Source: Fluviicoccus sp.
Lineage (GTDB): Bacteria; Pseudomonadota; Gammaproteobacteria; Pseudomonadales; Moraxellaceae
Direction: 5' to 3'
Assembly (NCBI RefSeq): GCF_030646115.1
Contig: NZ_JAUSMX010000005.1
Location: forward strand, 153,829-217,828
DNA length: 64,000 nucleotides
In this document: positions 9,163 through 19,722 of the stretch, in pieces
How positions within the stretch are numbered: the stretch's first letter is position 1
Layout: every line of letters begins with the position of its first letter
Translations under genes and position numbers: made by a program
The notes under the pieces: model-generated
What the model saw: only the letters and a program-made list of their open reading frames with translations
Database searches by the model: none
Told to the model about the DNA's origin: nothing

Positions 9163-9801
9163 TCAGTTTTCCTCTCCAAAACATTCATCGTAGGTTGAAC
9201 ACTGGTCACAGCTTGGCGAGCGGCAGACATAACCGCCCTCCTGTTCGCAAAGCTGTTTGTAAAAAAACCGCTTCCAGCGCATGTCCCGGGTGTTGAGGGA
9301 TACCAGAGCCGGAAAATTGGATTGCAGCAGATCACGCAACATTCCGCGCGAGCCCAGGCCGAGATCGCGCCACAAGTGACCGCTGCCCAGACAGGCGGCG
9401 GCTACGATTTCCGCCATCCGGATTTCAGACGCGTCATCACCACGACGATGCTGTACCAGCAGGTTTCGAAGTGTTTCCCATTCTTCTCGACGCAACACCA
9501 GTAACTGCTGGCGCAACTCACCCCGCTGCCAGAGCAGATCATGGCCATAATGCAGCGCCAGCCATACGCGGCAATCCGGAAAAAAACAGTTGATCAATTG
9601 CCTGTAAGCATCTGGTTCCAGTCCAAGATGCAGGGGCAAGGCGCTGCCGGTGCTGCGCTGGGCGTCAAGGATCCGGGCCAGCCAGGACTTGTTGGGGCGG
9701 TCCGGCCCCGCGGCCATCAAGTATGAATACAACGGCATCTGGTGGGGCATGGGCTCTATCAAGGATATGAGATCCTCGCGGGCCGCCAACTGAGTAGTCA
9801 T
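9163..9801 (-). CDS. nifQ: molybdenum donor protein NifQ
   Basis: A 212-residue protein that carries a Mo-Fe-S cluster and passes molybdenum to the NifEN/NifH complex for FeMo-co synthesis. The C-terminal signature C-x4-C-x2-C-x5-C (CRSPSCDQCSTYDEC) is complete, and LGLEPDAYRQL and the MRWKRFFYKQLC segment just before it are typical. Its ATG overlaps the preceding gene's stop (ATGA), making it the last gene of the nifB operon. About 110 bp of non-coding sequence separate it from the phosphate acyltransferase gene; I see no clear terminator there. Confidence 0.93.
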   Translation of the reverse strand: MTTQLAAREDLISLIEPMPHQMPLYSYLMAAGPDRPNKSWLARILDAQRSTGSALPLHLGLEPDAYRQLINCFFPDCRVWLALHYGHDLLWQRGELRQQLLVLRREEWETLRNLLVQHRRGDDASEIRMAEIVAAACLGSGHLWRDLGLGSRGMLRDLLQSNFPALVSLNTRDMRWKRFFYKQLCEQEGGYVCRSPSCDQCSTYDECFGEEN

Positions 9802-10238
9802 GCTTCAGCCTCCTGTGGATGACGGCAACTGCCTGCCGGATGATGTATGCAACCTTCCAGGGCGGCGACCGTTGTTTCGGTCCCGGCATCCAATTCAAGC
9901 GCTGCGGCCAGACCCGGCCAATCGAAGCCTATACTGCAGAAGTCTCCGTAACGGATCAGCGGCCGTCGGATCAGCAGTGGTTCTGCCAGCAACAGGGCAA
10001 GGGCCTGAACTTCATCCAGATGGTCCGGCTGCACGTCTCCATTCCGGATTCGCGGCGCCGCCATGTTGAACCATTCGGCAACCGGCTTCCCGGTCAGAAA
10101 AGGTTGTAACGAGGCGGCGGTCCACGGCTCGGTCAACAGGTTTTTCACCTGCAGTTGCGCCCCCGCCGCTTCCAGAACCTTTTTTTGGAGGGCATTGCCG
10201 CCACAGCCCGGTTTTTCATAGAACAGGATGCTGCTCAT
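9798..10238 (-). CDS. nifO: nitrogenase-associated ArsC-fold protein, NifO-like
   Basis: A 146-residue protein of the arsenate-reductase/Spx thioredoxin fold, beginning MSSILFYEKPGCGGNALQKK with a single Cys in a CGG motif near residue 12. In Azotobacter the same gene lies between the nifB-linked ferredoxin and nifQ, and NifO affects molybdenum use, possibly by diverting Mo away from nitrate assimilation. The ATG at 10238 is 14 bp after the ferredoxin stop; the longer open frame upstream is low-complexity and not credible. Function rests on context and family. Confidence 0.82.
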   Translation of the reverse strand: MSSILFYEKPGCGGNALQKKVLEAAGAQLQVKNLLTEPWTAASLQPFLTGKPVAEWFNMAAPRIRNGDVQPDHLDEVQALALLLAEPLLIRRPLIRYGDFCSIGFDWPGLAAALELDAGTETTVAALEGCIHHPAGSCRHPQEAEA

Positions 10239-10252
10239 GGGCGGACTCCGGG

Positions 10253-10531
10253 TTAGCGGGCGCGTATTTCGCGCATGGCCTCGGCTAGGCGCTCGGGGGG
10301 AATGCCGGTCAGCGATCCCGGCGGATTGGCGGGGCTGCCGTCCGCCAGCAGGATCGCGCCTTCCACCGGACAGATGCTGGCGCATTGCTTGTCCGGGTAG
10401 TCGCCGTCACATTCCGTGCACTGGTGCGGGTTGATGCGGAAATGCGGCGTTGCCGCATGAATGGCGTTGCTGGGGCAGACGTCAACACAGGCCCAGCAGT
10501 TGACACAGGATTCCACGATGGAAAGCGCCAT
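10253..10531 (-). CDS. 2[4Fe-4S] ferredoxin, nifB-associated (FdxN-like)
   Basis: A 92-residue ferredoxin. The first cluster is ligated by C9, C12, C15 and C19 (C-x2-C-x2-C-x3-CP); the second by C38, C41, C50 and C54, with the eight-residue spacer typical of Alvin/Nif-type ferredoxins. It follows nifB by 36 bp and precedes nifO, the Azotobacter order. FdxN is thought to supply electrons to NifB during NifB-co formation. The C-terminal 35 residues form a Pro/Arg-rich helical tail without Cys. Confidence 0.9.
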   Translation of the reverse strand: MALSIVESCVNCWACVDVCPSNAIHAATPHFRINPHQCTECDGDYPDKQCASICPVEGAILLADGSPANPPGSLTGIPPERLAEAMREIRAR

Positions 10532-10567
10532 GAACGTGACCTCTCGGTTTCAACGCGATAAGAGTGT

Positions 10568-12076
10568 TTAGCCGTGACTCCGCATCGGCGTGCGGACGGC
10601 GTCCAGCTTTCCGGCGTCGATCATTTCCTGATAGACCGCCAGCACCGCTTCCTCGATGGGTTCCATGGCATGCTCGCCATTGGGCTGGATGCCGGCCTGC
10701 TCCAGATCGGACCAGGGCTCGAAACCGATGCGTGCACAGAGCACAGCTTCACAACCTTTCAACGAGCGGATGCTGCCCGCCAGCGCACTCTCCTTTTCGC
10801 CGCAGCTGTCGTCGCCGATGCAGTACTGGTCGACTTTGCGATGCCCTATGAAGCGCACACCGGCGGGTGAGGCTTCGTAGACCAGGAATTCACGGGCGTG
10901 CCCGAAGTGCTGGTTGATAACACCGCCGCCGCTGGTGGCGACCGCCATCAGCACCGGCCGGTGATGCTTCCCGGCGGCAGCCGACGGGATCACCGGCACC
11001 GACATGGCGGCCAGGCGCGCCTTCTTCTCATGCTTCTCTTCCAGTTCCTCCAGAATGGCGGAATGGATGGCGGCGCGCTTCACCATGGCCGCCTCGTAAT
11101 CCACGTCCATCGCCTCGATCTTGTCTAGGGTGAACTCCTCGCCCCGGTCTTCGCCCAGCAGGCCGACGGCGTCGGCACGGCACTGGCGGCAATGCCGCAT
11201 CATGTTCATGTCGCCGGCGCAGGCATCCTGCAGGTCCTGCAACTCGTCGGCATCCGGGCTGCGCTGACCCATGACACCGTAGAAAGTGCCATGCTCGGCC
11301 TCGGCAATCAGCGGCATGACGTTGTGCAGGAACGCGCCTTTGGCCTTGACGATCTTGCTGACTTCCTTCAGGTGCTCGTCGTTGACGCCGGGGATAAGCA
11401 CCGAGTTCACTTTCACCAGGATGCCCCGCTCCACCAGCATTTCCAGGCCCTTCTGCTGCTGGTCGATGAGTATTTTCGCCGCCCGCTTGCCGCGGATACG
11501 TTTGTTGTTCCAGTAGATCCAGGGGTAAATCTTCGCCCCGACCTCGGGGTCCACGCAGTTGATGGTGATGGTGACATGATCGATGTTGTGCTTGGCCAGT
11601 TCCTCCACCGATTGCGGTAGGTTGAGGCCGTTGGTGGACACGCAAAGTTTGATGTCCGGGGCCTGCTCGCTGAGCATGCGGAAGGTGTCGAAGGTGCGTT
11701 GCGGATTGGCCAAGGGATCTCCGGGACCGGCAATGCCCAGCACGCTCATCTGCGGGATGGCAGCAGCGACGGCCTTGACCTTGCGCACCGCCTGCTCCGG
11801 GGTCAGTACTTCCGAGACCACGCCGGGACGGGACTCGTTGGCGCAATCGTACTTGCGGTTGCAGTAATGGCACTGGATGTTGCAGGCCGGTGCCACGGCC
11901 ACGTGCATGCGGGCAAAGTAGTGATGGGCTTCCTCGGAGTAACAGGGATGGTTCTGCACCTTGGCTCGGATGTGCTCCGGCAGTTGCGAAACCTGGGTGT
12001 CGGTGCTGCCGCACGATCCGGCGGAGCAACCGCCTTGGGCGGGGACGGGATCTTGTCCGAGCACGTTCAGTTCCAT
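10568..12076 (-). CDS. nifB: FeMo-cofactor precursor synthase NifB (radical SAM, with NifX-like C-terminus)
   Basis: A 502-residue radical SAM enzyme that fuses two [4Fe-4S] units and inserts a carbide to make NifB-co. The SAM cluster motif CNIQCHYC is at about residues 65-72, with NRKYDCANESRPG after it and GIAGPGDPLA downstream. The C-terminal 120 residues (from about 375) form a NifX/NafY-type cofactor-binding domain with INQHFGHA. The ATG at 12076 has a GGGAG site; the open frame upstream is a weak extension. It is transcribed from the sigma-54 promoter at 12141-12157 as the first gene of nifB-fdx-nifO-nifQ. Confidence 0.97.
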   Translation of the reverse strand: MELNVLGQDPVPAQGGCSAGSCGSTDTQVSQLPEHIRAKVQNHPCYSEEAHHYFARMHVAVAPACNIQCHYCNRKYDCANESRPGVVSEVLTPEQAVRKVKAVAAAIPQMSVLGIAGPGDPLANPQRTFDTFRMLSEQAPDIKLCVSTNGLNLPQSVEELAKHNIDHVTITINCVDPEVGAKIYPWIYWNNKRIRGKRAAKILIDQQQKGLEMLVERGILVKVNSVLIPGVNDEHLKEVSKIVKAKGAFLHNVMPLIAEAEHGTFYGVMGQRSPDADELQDLQDACAGDMNMMRHCRQCRADAVGLLGEDRGEEFTLDKIEAMDVDYEAAMVKRAAIHSAILEELEEKHEKKARLAAMSVPVIPSAAAGKHHRPVLMAVATSGGGVINQHFGHAREFLVYEASPAGVRFIGHRKVDQYCIGDDSCGEKESALAGSIRSLKGCEAVLCARIGFEPWSDLEQAGIQPNGEHAMEPIEEAVLAVYQEMIDAGKLDAVRTPMRSHG

Positions 12077-12140
12077 GGTGGGTCTCCCGGGGCGTTCGAC
12101 TGGATGAGGCTGCATGGCTGTCAGCAGTTATACGGAGTGA

Positions 12141-12157
12141 TGCAACGGCCATGCCGG
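12141..12157 (-). promoter_or_regulatory. sigma-54 promoter of nifB
   Basis: On the minus strand CGGCATGGCCGTTGCA gives GG-N10-GC with a perfect TTGCA -12 element and GGCAT at -24. Transcription should start near 12130, leaving a leader of about 54 bases before the nifB ATG. Two NifA sites lie upstream. Confidence 0.8.
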
Positions 12158-12209
12158 GAGTAAATACCATTGTTTTTAAATGCTTTATTAATTTATGCAC
12201 AAGGTGCAT

Positions 12210-12258
12210 TGTCGGGCTGCGGACAAAGGACCGACCGCGCTTTGTGGGGGTTGCGACA
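12210..12258. promoter_or_regulatory. two NifA upstream activator sites for nifB
   Basis: Two exact TGT-N10-ACA sequences occur at 12210-12225 and 12243-12258, with matching inner bases (CGGGCTGCGG and GGGGGTTGCG as the ten-base centres). They are about 55-90 bp upstream of the nifB -24 element, within the usual range for NifA acting through DNA looping. Confidence 0.8.
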
Positions 12259-12265
12259 AATCCGG

Positions 12266-12295
12266 CCTGTCCCGAGCCAAAATGCTCCGGACAGG
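12266..12295 (-). terminator. hairpin after nifA
   Basis: CCTGTCC and GGACAGG plus an inner GAGC/GCTC stem (one C:C mismatch) close on a six-base loop. It starts 4 bp after the nifA stop and just before the nifB NifA sites, so it should insulate nifB from nifLA read-through. There is no T-run. Confidence 0.6.
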
Positions 12296-12298
12296 GAC

Positions 12299-13882
12299 TC
12301 AGATCTTGCGGACATTGATGTTCAGCGTCTGGATGCGGTAGGCAATCTGGCGCGGCGTCATGTCCAGCAGGCGAGCGGCCTTGGCCTGCACCCAGCCGGC
12401 CTGCTCCAGCGCGGCGATGACGCGTTCACGTTCATCCATGTCGATGTCCGTGAGATCCACCGGCGGCATGACCGGGGTGATAGTCGCCGGGGCAAACGAC
12501 CGGGTGGACTCATCCACGCCGCTGAGCGAAATCACGTCGCGGTCAATGGCGCCGTCCTCGCTCATGATCGCAGCGCGTTCCAGGCAGTTTTCCAGTTCAC
12601 GGACATTGCCCGGCCAATTGTGGGCGACCAGCAAGCGCAGGGCGCTGTCGGTCAGGCGGAGTGTCCGGTTTTGCTGGCGGGCAATCTTGGCCAGCAGGAA
12701 ATCCGCCAGTTCGGGGATATCCGCCGCGCGCTCGCGTAGCGGCGGCACCCGGATGGCCATTACGTTCAGCCGGTAATAGAGGTCTTCACGGAATTTCCCC
12801 TTCTCCACCTCGTATTCCAGATCGCGGTTAGTGGCGGTGACGATACGCACATTGACGCGTATGGTCTGGCTGCCGCCTACGCGCTCCAGTTCCCCTTCCT
12901 GCAGCACCCGCAACAGCTTGGCCTGGAACATCGGCGAGATCTCGCCGATTTCATCCAGGAACAGCGTGCCGTTGTCCGCCTGCTCGAAACGCCCCTTCCG
13001 CATCTTGATGGCGCCGGTGAAGGCGCCTTTTTCATGACCGAACAATTCCGACTCCAGCAGGTTTTCCGGCAGGGCGGCGCAATTGAGCCGGATCAGCGGC
13101 TGGTGGGCGCGTGGCGAGTTGTAGTGGATGGCGCTGGCGATCAGCTCCTTGCCGGTGCCGGACTCACCCAGAATCAGCACGGTGCTGTCCCATTTGGCCA
13201 CCCGTCGCACCTGGTCGAATACCCGCCGCATCACCGGTGTGTGTCCCACCACCATGTTCTCGAAGCCATACTTGGCGCGGACTTCCCGCCGCAGTTCATC
13301 GCGTTCGTCGGCAATGCGGTCACCCTTTTCCGCGTTGACCACCAGCCGCACGGTCTGCGACAGCAGGTTGGCGACGGTTTGCAGGAAGCGGCCGCGATCG
13401 GCAAGCATCTCGTCGGCGGGACAATCCGGCTGAGCCGCCAGCACGCCAATGGTGGCGTTGGCGCTGTCCTTGATCGGTACGCCGATAAACGGCAGTTCCA
13501 GATCGTAAAGCGACAGCCGGTCCAGAAAGCGCGGCTCGTGCGAGATGCGGCCCAGAACCACCATTTCCCCATGGCGCAGGATGTTGCCGATGACGCCTTC
13601 GCCGCTGCGGTAACGGATATTGCCGGAGAGGCGGGTCACATCGTCCGAGTCGCTGTGGACCGCCCCGATCTGCAAGGCGTTGTGTTCGGCATTGGCAAAG
13701 GTGATGAGGCCGTGCTCCAGTCCCGCATCGTTATGCAGGACAGCCAGCACTTCGGAGAGGATTTCTTCAATCGGCAAGGTGCGGCACAGCAACCGGGAGA
13801 TGCGGGCCAGCGCGCCCAGTTCATGCTCCAGCAATTCCAGCCGTGACAACGGCCGGGAACGTCGTGGGGGTGGGGAATTCAT
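12299..13882 (-). CDS. nifA: NifA, sigma-54-dependent activator of nif genes
   Basis: A 527-residue activator: N-terminal GAF domain (about 20-180), AAA+ domain (about 205-440) with Walker A GESGTGKE, the sigma-54-contacting GAFTGA loop and Walker B TLFLDEIGE, and a C-terminal Fis-type helix-turn-helix (AAKARLL-like stretch AKAARLLDMTPRQIAYRI). It binds TGT-N10-ACA sites and opens sigma-54 promoters. I see no cysteine pair in the linker after the AAA+ domain, consistent with the NifL-controlled class rather than the self-oxygen-sensing class. The ATG follows GGAGG; it lies 11 bp after the nifL stop, so the two are made together. Confidence 0.97.
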   Translation of the reverse strand: MNSPPPRRSRPLSRLELLEHELGALARISRLLCRTLPIEEILSEVLAVLHNDAGLEHGLITFANAEHNALQIGAVHSDSDDVTRLSGNIRYRSGEGVIGNILRHGEMVVLGRISHEPRFLDRLSLYDLELPFIGVPIKDSANATIGVLAAQPDCPADEMLADRGRFLQTVANLLSQTVRLVVNAEKGDRIADERDELRREVRAKYGFENMVVGHTPVMRRVFDQVRRVAKWDSTVLILGESGTGKELIASAIHYNSPRAHQPLIRLNCAALPENLLESELFGHEKGAFTGAIKMRKGRFEQADNGTLFLDEIGEISPMFQAKLLRVLQEGELERVGGSQTIRVNVRIVTATNRDLEYEVEKGKFREDLYYRLNVMAIRVPPLRERAADIPELADFLLAKIARQQNRTLRLTDSALRLLVAHNWPGNVRELENCLERAAIMSEDGAIDRDVISLSGVDESTRSFAPATITPVMPPVDLTDIDMDERERVIAALEQAGWVQAKAARLLDMTPRQIAYRIQTLNINVRKI

Positions 13883-13893
13883 TCGGCCTCCGG

Positions 13894-15510
<1,617 letters not shown>

Positions 15511-15512
15511 CT

Positions 15513-15530
15513 AGGCAATTAGCGTGCCGG
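15513..15530 (-). promoter_or_regulatory. sigma-54 promoter of nifLA
   Basis: The minus strand reads CCGGCACGCTAATTGCCT, giving GG-N10-GC with an intact GGCACG -24 and TTGC -12. Start of transcription near 15503 would give a 35-base leader to the nifL ATG. Together with NifA sites upstream it indicates positive autoregulation. Confidence 0.8.
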
Positions 15531-15660
15531 GGCCAGTCGATGCAGTCGGATGCCGCCCGTACCGTCGCGAAATCCCCGGAACATCGTGAATCACGGGCCT
15601 CTGCAGGGTATGGGATGGTCTTGCTGTTGCCGCCATGAATCGGAAATGGCCTGTTTTTCA

Positions 15661-15718
15661 TGTGGGAAAGAAAACACATGGCTGAAACCACGTCGGCGGC
15701 TTTGTCATGAAACTGACA
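15661..15718. promoter_or_regulatory. two shared NifA upstream activator sites between nifL and rnfA
   Basis: Exact TGT-N10-ACA sites lie at 15661-15676 and 15703-15718. They are about 130-190 bp from the nifL -24 element and 190-250 bp from the rnfA -24 element, so one cluster can serve both directions. The rest of the 511-bp intergenic space holds the two promoters and no gene I can see. Confidence 0.78.
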
Positions 15719-15909
15719 AATGGAACTTCGTGCGGATGCCGGCTGCCATGCGCCCCCGGTCAAAATCCGGCCCCGGCGGCCTTGGGGCCGGAGGCCTTAA
15801 CCAGGCTCACGACCGGACAAAATCCCTTGTAAACCCGTGTTTTAGCCGCATGTTGCGCCTTGGGCCGATGGGGAACGGCCCGTCTGGAAACCGACGAGCC
15901 GGGGCAGCA

Positions 15910-15925
15910 TGGCATGGTTGCTGCA
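15910..15925 (+). promoter_or_regulatory. sigma-54 promoter of the rnf-nafY operon
   Basis: TGGCATGGTTGCTGCA has GG and GC separated by ten bases; the -24 box is good and the -12 box (CTGCA) is weaker. Transcription would start near 15936, 44 bases before rnfA. Confidence 0.65.
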
Positions 15926-15979
15926 CCCACACTTCTGACGAAAACCGCCACTGCCAGACGCCACCCGAGGGGGAAGACC

Positions 15980-16561
15980 ATGGATTACCTGATGCTGTTG
16001 CTGAGCACCGTACTGGTCAATAACGTGGTGTTGGTGCGTTTCCTGGGCCTGTGCCCCTTCATGGGGGTTTCCAACAAGTTGTCCACTTCGCTGGGCCTCG
16101 GAGCCGCCACCACGTTTGTGATGACCGTGGGCGCGGCCAGCAGCTGGATGCTGGAGAACTGGCTGTTGCAGCCCTTGGGGATCGGATTCATGCGCATCAT
16201 GGCCTTCATCCTGGTGGTGGCGGTGGCGGTGCAGTTCATCGAGACGGTCATCCGCAAGTTCAGCCCCGCCCTGTACAAGGCGCTGGGCATCTACCTGCCC
16301 CTGATTACCACCAATTGCGCCGTGCTGGGAGTGCCGCTGATAGCAGTGCGGGAGAACTACGGACTGCTGCAGAGCACGGTGTTCGGCTTCGGTTCGGCGC
16401 TGGGCTTCTCGCTGATCATGATCATGTTTGCCGGCCTGCGTGAACGGTTGGCGCTGGCGCACGTGCCTTCACTCTTTGCCGGTCCCCCAATTGCCTTCAT
16501 CACCGCCGGACTGCTGGCCATGACCTTCATGGGATTCAGCGGCCTGATCCCCGGCGCCTGA
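15980..16561 (+). CDS. rnfA: Rnf complex subunit RnfA
   Basis: A 193-residue, six-span inner-membrane protein of the ion-translocating ferredoxin:NAD oxidoreductase. It begins [20 protein letters not shown]. The two cysteines in [11 protein letters not shown] and [10 protein letters not shown] are those that, with RnfE, hold the intramembrane [2Fe-2S] cluster. The ATG follows GAGGGGGAAGACC. First gene of an operon under a sigma-54 promoter; this nif-linked Rnf1 drives reverse electron flow to reduce ferredoxin or flavodoxin for nitrogenase. Confidence 0.95.
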   Translation: MDYLMLLLSTVLVNNVVLVRFLGLCPFMGVSNKLSTSLGLGAATTFVMTVGAASSWMLENWLLQPLGIGFMRIMAFILVVAVAVQFIETVIRKFSPALYKALGIYLPLITTNCAVLGVPLIAVRENYGLLQSTVFGFGSALGFSLIMIMFAGLRERLALAHVPSLFAGPPIAFITAGLLAMTFMGFSGLIPGA

Positions 16562-16597
16562 TGCCCGACTGACCACGGTCTTCTGAGGAGGTTTCCC

Positions 16598-17125
16598 ATG
16601 TTGCTCGCCACCCTGATCCTGACCGGCCTTGGCCTGATGTTTGGTGTGCTGCTCGGCATCTCTGCACGGGTTTTCGCCGTGCCGGATGAAAATCCGCTGG
16701 TGAAGGAAATCGAAGCATTGATGCCCGGCGCGCAATGCGGCCAATGCGGCTTTCCCGGATGTTCGGCGGCGGCGGAAGCGCTGGTGAACGGTGAGGCCAA
16801 GATCACCTGCTGCCCCCCCGGCGGACGCGGACTTGCGGAGCAGCTGGCAACCCTGCTGGGGGTCCCTATGGAAGCCGATGACCGCCTCAGCGTACCGATG
16901 ATTGCGCGCATCAACGCAGACGATTGCACCGGTTGCACCCGTTGCTTCCGGGCGTGTCCCACGGATGCGATTGTCGGGGCAAATGGCCAGATCCATGTCG
17001 TGATGAGCGCGGCCTGTACCGGTTGCAACCAGTGCGCCGAGGCCTGTCCGGAGCAATGCGTCACGCTGCACCCCGAGCTGCCGTCCCTGGAAAGCTGGAG
17101 CTGGCCGAAACCCTTGGCAGCCTGA
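16598..17125 (+). CDS. rnfB: Rnf complex Fe-S subunit RnfB
   Basis: A 175-residue protein with an N-terminal membrane anchor (about 2-22), a C-x2-C-x4-C-x16-C cluster (AQCGQCGFPGC, then TCCPPGG) and two [4Fe-4S] motifs (CTGCTRCFRACP and CTGCNQCAEACP) near residues 112-145. RnfB is the likely entry or exit point for ferredoxin electrons. It lies 36 bp after rnfA with a GAGGAGG ribosome site. Confidence 0.95.
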   Translation: MLLATLILTGLGLMFGVLLGISARVFAVPDENPLVKEIEALMPGAQCGQCGFPGCSAAAEALVNGEAKITCCPPGGRGLAEQLATLLGVPMEADDRLSVPMIARINADDCTGCTRCFRACPTDAIVGANGQIHVVMSAACTGCNQCAEACPEQCVTLHPELPSLESWSWPKPLAA

Positions 17126-17164
17126 GCGATCGTGACTGTTTGTGTTGATTGACGGAGAAGACCC

Positions 17165-18628
17165 GTGTTCAAGTTTCCACGCATTCGCGGCGGTGTGCAT
17201 CCGGACGGCCACAAGGACCGCTCCGCCGCGCTGACCATTGTTCCGGCCTTACTGCCGCCGCGACTATACCTGCCCTTGCGCCAGCATGCGGGCGCTGAAG
17301 CCATACCGGTGGTTCGGGTGGGCGACCATGTCCTGAAGGGACAACTGATTGCCGAGGCCGGCTCGGATGTCTCCGCGCCGGTGCATGCCTCCAGTTCCGG
17401 AATGGTATCGGCGATCGGCCCCATCGGCACCCCCCACCCGTCCGGCCTCAGCGCCAACGCCATCACCATTGACTGCGACGGCGAGGACCGCTGGGCTGAT
17501 CTGGAAATACCCGAAGACCCCTATGCCCTGGCGCCGGAGGTGCTGGCCGAACGTGTGGCGCAGGCGGGTGTGGTGGGAATGGGCGGCGCCATTTTCCCGG
17601 CAGCGGTGAAACTGAAGCAGGGGGTAAAACATGAAATCAAGACCGTGCTGGTCAACGGCAGCGAATGTGAGCCTTACCTGACCACGGATGACCGGCTGAT
17701 GCGGGAGCGCGCCGAGGATATCGTCGACGGGGCGCTGCTGATCCGTCATATCCTGCGCGCCTACAGCGTGGTGGTGGCTATTGAAGACAACAAGCCGGAA
17801 GCCATTGCCGCCATGCGCGCCGCCTGCGAGGGCCACGGCAGCATCGAGGTGGAAGTGGTGCCAGCCCTGTACCCGATGGGCTCGGCCAAGCAGCTGATCC
17901 AGGCCATTACCGGCCGAGAGGTGCCCGCCGGTGGCCGCAGCACCCAGGTGGGTGTGCTGGTGCACAACGTCGGCACCGTCTATGCCATTCAGCAGGCGCT
18001 GCGCTTCGGACGACCGCTGATTTCGCGGGTCGTGACGGTGGCCGGGGGCTGTGTCAACAAGCCGCGCAATATCGAAGTCCTGATCGGCACCCCGGTTCGG
18101 ACCGTGCTGGAAATTGGCGGCGGCCTGAACGGCCAACCCGCCCGCCTGCTGTTGGGAGGGCCGATGATGGGACAAGCCCTGCCCTCGCTGGATGTGCCGG
18201 TGATCAAGGGCACGACCGGCATCCTGGCGCTGTCGGCGGCGGAATTGCCGCGTGACGAGGCTTCCGCCTGCATCCGCTGCGCCCGCTGCGTGGACGCCTG
18301 CCCCATGGGTCTGATGCCGCTGGAAATGGCGGCGCATGCCCGCGCCGATGACTTCGACGGTGCGGATGATTACGGCCTCAAGGACTGCATCCTCTGCGGC
18401 TCCTGCGCCTACGTTTGCCCTTCACACATCCCGCTGGTGCAGTACTTCCAGTACGCCATGGGCGAGCAGGACACCCGCCGCCGCGCTGCCCGCAAGAGTG
18501 ACCGTGTCATGGCCATGATGGCGGCCCGGGCGGAACGCCTGCGGCTGGAGGAGGAAGCCCGCTCCGCCGCGAAACAGCAACGGCGCGGAAAAAGCGCCGG
18601 CCGTGAATCTGCAGGAGCCCCGTCATGA
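17165..18628 (+). CDS. rnfC: Rnf complex NADH-binding subunit RnfC
   Basis: A 487-residue peripheral subunit that binds NAD(H) and FMN and carries two [4Fe-4S] clusters. The N-terminus has the barrel-sandwich stretch RGGVHPDGHKDRS, then GMGGAIFPAAVKL and LVNGSECEPYLTTDDRLM typical of the flavin/NAD domain. The clusters are at CIRCARCVDACP and CILCGSCAYVCP near residues 370-420. It starts at GTG with a GGAG site, and its Ala/Arg/Glu-rich tail overlaps the rnfD start by 4 bp. Confidence 0.94.
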   Translation: MFKFPRIRGGVHPDGHKDRSAALTIVPALLPPRLYLPLRQHAGAEAIPVVRVGDHVLKGQLIAEAGSDVSAPVHASSSGMVSAIGPIGTPHPSGLSANAITIDCDGEDRWADLEIPEDPYALAPEVLAERVAQAGVVGMGGAIFPAAVKLKQGVKHEIKTVLVNGSECEPYLTTDDRLMRERAEDIVDGALLIRHILRAYSVVVAIEDNKPEAIAAMRAACEGHGSIEVEVVPALYPMGSAKQLIQAITGREVPAGGRSTQVGVLVHNVGTVYAIQQALRFGRPLISRVVTVAGGCVNKPRNIEVLIGTPVRTVLEIGGGLNGQPARLLLGGPMMGQALPSLDVPVIKGTTGILALSAAELPRDEASACIRCARCVDACPMGLMPLEMAAHARADDFDGADDYGLKDCILCGSCAYVCPSHIPLVQYFQYAMGEQDTRRRAARKSDRVMAMMAARAERLRLEEEARSAAKQQRRGKSAGRESAGAPS

Positions 18629-19722
18629 CTCAGAACATCCCGCCGTTGCCGGTGTCCTCGCCGCATGCCCATGACCGGTCGCGCCTGGACCGCATCATGC
18701 TGCATGTGGCGCTGGCGCTGCTGCCGGTCACCGCATTCGGTATCTACCTGTTTGGCTGGCCCGCGTTCAACCTGTGGCTGGTCACCTGCAGCACCGCCCT
18801 GCTGACAGAAGCTGCCTGCCTGCGCCTGCTGGGCTACTCCTGGCGACGGCTGCTGGACGGCTCGGCCCTGCTGACCGGCTGGCTGCTGGCCCTGACCCTG
18901 CCGCCCTGGGCACCGTGGTGGATCGGGGCAGGCGGCGCGGCTTTCGGGGTCGGGGTCGGCAAGCACCTCTATGGCGGCATCGGCCAGAATATCTTCAATC
19001 CCGCCATGTTGGCGCGGGTGGCGCTGCTGATCAGCTTTCCATTGCAGATGAGCCTCTGGGTGTTGCCTTCCGCCACACCGCCCGGATTCGCCGAGTCACT
19101 GCAAATCACCTTTGGCGGCCTGACTCCGCCCGACGCCAGCACCGGCGCCACCGCCCTCGGCCATCTGAAAACCGCATTCACCCTGCATCAGGACGCGCGG
19201 CAGGTGCTGGCGGCTGACTTTTCACTGGCGGAGGCCCTGACCGGCGTTACCGGCGGCAGCTTCGGGGAAACATCGGAACTGTTGGTGCTGCTGGGTGCGG
19301 GCTGGCTGCTGGCGCTGCGCATCATCAGCTGGGAGATTCCGGTGATGATGCTGCTGGCGGTGACACTGCCATCGTGGCTGGCGCATGCCGTCAATCCGGC
19401 GCGCTACCCGGAGCCGCTGTTTCACCTCGGCACTGGCGGCTTGCTGCTGGGAGCGTTCTTCATCGCCACCGACCCGGTCACTTCTCCGGTCAGCCGTAGC
19501 GGCCGCATGATCTTTGGTGCAGGATGCGGCTTCATGACCTGGGTCATCCGCAGCTGGGGCAGTTTTCCGGAAGCGGTGGCATTTGCCGTGCTGTTCATGA
19601 ATGCACTGACGCCGTTGCTGGACCGTTACTGCCGTCCCCGTGTTTATGGCCGGGCGGACAGCGGCAAGCCCCTGCGGGCCGCCAGCCCCGTCGCCACCGT
19701 CAAGGGGAGCGGACAGATATGA
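18625..19722 (+). CDS. rnfD: Rnf complex membrane subunit RnfD
   Basis: A 365-residue polytopic membrane protein with covalent FMN. The flavin attachment threonine is in the STGATALGHLK stretch at about residue 175. Hydrophobic segments run from about residue 25 on, with GIGQNIFNPAMLARV and FIATDPVTSPVS as conserved RnfD/NqrB stretches. It overlaps both rnfC and rnfG by ATGA-type junctions, which points to tight translational coupling. Confidence 0.93.
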   Translation: MTQNIPPLPVSSPHAHDRSRLDRIMLHVALALLPVTAFGIYLFGWPAFNLWLVTCSTALLTEAACLRLLGYSWRRLLDGSALLTGWLLALTLPPWAPWWIGAGGAAFGVGVGKHLYGGIGQNIFNPAMLARVALLISFPLQMSLWVLPSATPPGFAESLQITFGGLTPPDASTGATALGHLKTAFTLHQDARQVLAADFSLAEALTGVTGGSFGETSELLVLLGAGWLLALRIISWEIPVMMLLAVTLPSWLAHAVNPARYPEPLFHLGTGGLLLGAFFIATDPVTSPVSRSGRMIFGAGCGFMTWVIRSWGSFPEAVAFAVLFMNALTPLLDRYCRPRVYGRADSGKPLRAASPVATVKGSGQI